NCBI GenBank assembly: GCA_037446395.1
Contig: JBBIIP010000004.1
Coordinates: forward strand, 62,001 to 126,000
DNA length: 64,000 bases
Reading direction: 5' to 3'
Source of the DNA: JAAYJT01 sp037446395
Lineage (GTDB): Bacteria; Bacteroidota; Bacteroidia; Bacteroidales; JAAYJT01
A program made the position numbers and the translations under genes. Positions 63,164-64,000 of this stretch are shown piece by piece. The stretch's first letter is position 1. Each line of letters begins with the position of its first letter. Under the pieces are notes generated by a model, which did no database searches, had not been told where the DNA came from, and worked only from the letters and a program-made list of their open reading frames with translations.

Positions 63164-64000
63164 ATGTCATTATTTACTCCAACGCGCCGATGGCAACCCC
63201 CGTTCTACCCATTCAAAAGAGAAAAATTTAGCCTGCGTTTGCTGGCAATGACAGAACGGTTGATAAAGGGTCCGCTTTTTGGTTGTCGTATGTGTGGAAA
63301 TTGTCTGCTTCAGGAAACAGCCTTTATTTGCCATATGGAATGCCCAAAAGGCCTGAGAAATGGTCCCTGCGGGGGTTCAACTATAAAAGGATGCTATGTG
63401 GATGAAACAAGAAAATGTGTCTGGCATGAGATTTATAAGAGATCGAAGAAAATGGGCAGAGAAGACAAACTTCTTGAAATCCTCCCACCGGTTGATTGGG
63501 ATAAAGCAGGGACAGAAACCTGGGCTGATGTCGTAAAATCAGTAAATAAGGTTGGAACAGGAAAATTTATAAAAAGCCTTTTTTTGAAAGACAAACAGAA
63601 GAAAGCTGAGATATGGGAAAGCGTTTTTAAGCCCATTCGACAACCTGAATGGTGGAACGGCGATTCCGAATATCACCCTCCTGCCTATGATGGGAGCACC
63701 TCGGAACTTGAAAGACGACTAAAAAACGGAGAATTTGTGGTAACTTCAGAGGTTACGCCCCCACTCAGTGCCCACACAGAAAAACTTAAAGAAAGCATCG
63801 AAATCATTAAATCTTTTGTAGCTGCTGTAAATTTCACTGACAATTCATCAGCAAACCCGAGAATGTCGAGCATAGCCTGTTGTAAGGTTGCACATGAACT
63901 TGGGGCAGAGCCAGTCTTACAAATAGCAGCAAGAGATAAAACCAGGTGCGGCCTGCAGGCCGAGATAGTCGGAGCTAATGAGATGGGGGTTCGCAATGTA
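63164..64000 (+). CDS. MetV-MetF-type fused methylenetetrahydrofolate reductase (3' end cut by window)
   Basis: Open from ATG 63164 to the right edge (279 codons, no stop). The first ~95 residues are a cysteine-rich MTHFR_C/MetV-like domain: Cys41, 44 and 47 (CRMCGNC), Cys56, Cys60, Cys69 (RNGPCGG), Cys77 and Cys85. After a linker, a MetF barrel begins near residue 180: LKNGEFVVTSEVTPPLSAH, then VNFTDNSSANPRMS near 220 and VLQIAARDKTR, LGxNEMGVRNV-like (EIVGANEMGVRNV) at the edge. Interconverts methylene-THF and methyl-THF. The Cys-rich part is typical of acetogen-type reductases that use low-potential donors, unlike E. coli MetF. Confidence 0.9.
   Translation, partial: MSLFTPTRRWQPPFYPFKREKFSLRLLAMTERLIKGPLFGCRMCGNCLLQETAFICHMECPKGLRNGPCGGSTIKGCYVDETRKCVWHEIYKRSKKMGREDKLLEILPPVDWDKAGTETWADVVKSVNKVGTGKFIKSLFLKDKQKKAEIWESVFKPIRQPEWWNGDSEYHPPAYDGSTSELERRLKNGEFVVTSEVTPPLSAHTEKLKESIEIIKSFVAAVNFTDNSSANPRMSSIACCKVAHELGAEPVLQIAARDKTRCGLQAEIVGANEMGVRNV

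Noticed and set aside
1..64000. tRNA, rRNA, CRISPR, integrase, transposase or cobalamin riboswitch
   Set aside because: I looked for cloverleaf-like repeats, regular spaced repeats, typical recombinase motifs and B12-box sequences and found nothing I could support; a covariance-model scan would settle it.

Overview
The window looks like a chromosomal segment of an anaerobic or facultatively anaerobic member of the Bacteroidota. It has a SusC/SusD pair, a hybrid two-component (HTCS) regulator, type IX secretion C-terminal domains, many lipoprotein signal peptides, a TRAP transporter, and Bacteroidota promoter boxes (TTTG, 19-nt spacer, TAnnTTTG). I see no rRNA, tRNA, CRISPR array, integrase or transposase.

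Region 1 (1-15248, + strand) is a glucuronoxylan locus. It holds the tail of a probable surface glycan-binding protein, two GH10 xylanases, GH115 and GH67 alpha-glucuronidases, a GH3 enzyme with a PA14 insert, a GPH-family sugar symporter and two GH43 enzymes. Its own SusC/SusD, if any, lies left of the window. Region 2 (15408-34061, - strand) is a pectin locus. It holds GH28, a T9SS-exported repeat protein, GH105, PL1 with a T9SS domain, a DUF4957/DUF5123-like lipoprotein, SusD, SusC, a second pectate lyase and the HTCS regulator.

Region 3 (34121-53036) imports and breaks down the uronates made by regions 1 and 2. A TRAP importer and KDPG aldolase (- strand) and a kduI-kduD-DUF4861 operon (+ strand) flank a LacI-type regulator, and both carry the same operator at their promoters. 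A long - strand unit (50225 to 41993) encodes a second LacI regulator, an SDR mannonate oxidoreductase, two KDG-kinase-like proteins, a LarA-type nickel-pincer epimerase, PdxB and 6-phosphogluconate dehydrogenase. Divergent from it are tagaturonate epimerase and uronate isomerase. No mannonate dehydratase (UxuA) is present.

Region 4 (53105-64000) joins pectin de-esterification to corrinoid C1 chemistry. Pectin methylesterase and a rhamnogalacturonan acetylesterase are co-oriented with a uroporphyrinogen-decarboxylase-family methyltransferase. Divergent from these are a homocysteine methyltransferase domain, a corrinoid protein, a MetH-activation-like protein, a methyltetrahydrofolate methyltransferase and a MetV-MetF-type fused methylenetetrahydrofolate reductase cut by the right edge. 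A 3.3-kb insertion with unrelated small genes splits this operon and is flanked by a roughly 177-bp direct repeat. The most interesting inference is that this cluster salvages methyl groups from pectin methyl esters (methanol) or 4-O-methylglucuronate into the folate pool. The competing reading is a split cobalamin-dependent methionine synthase.
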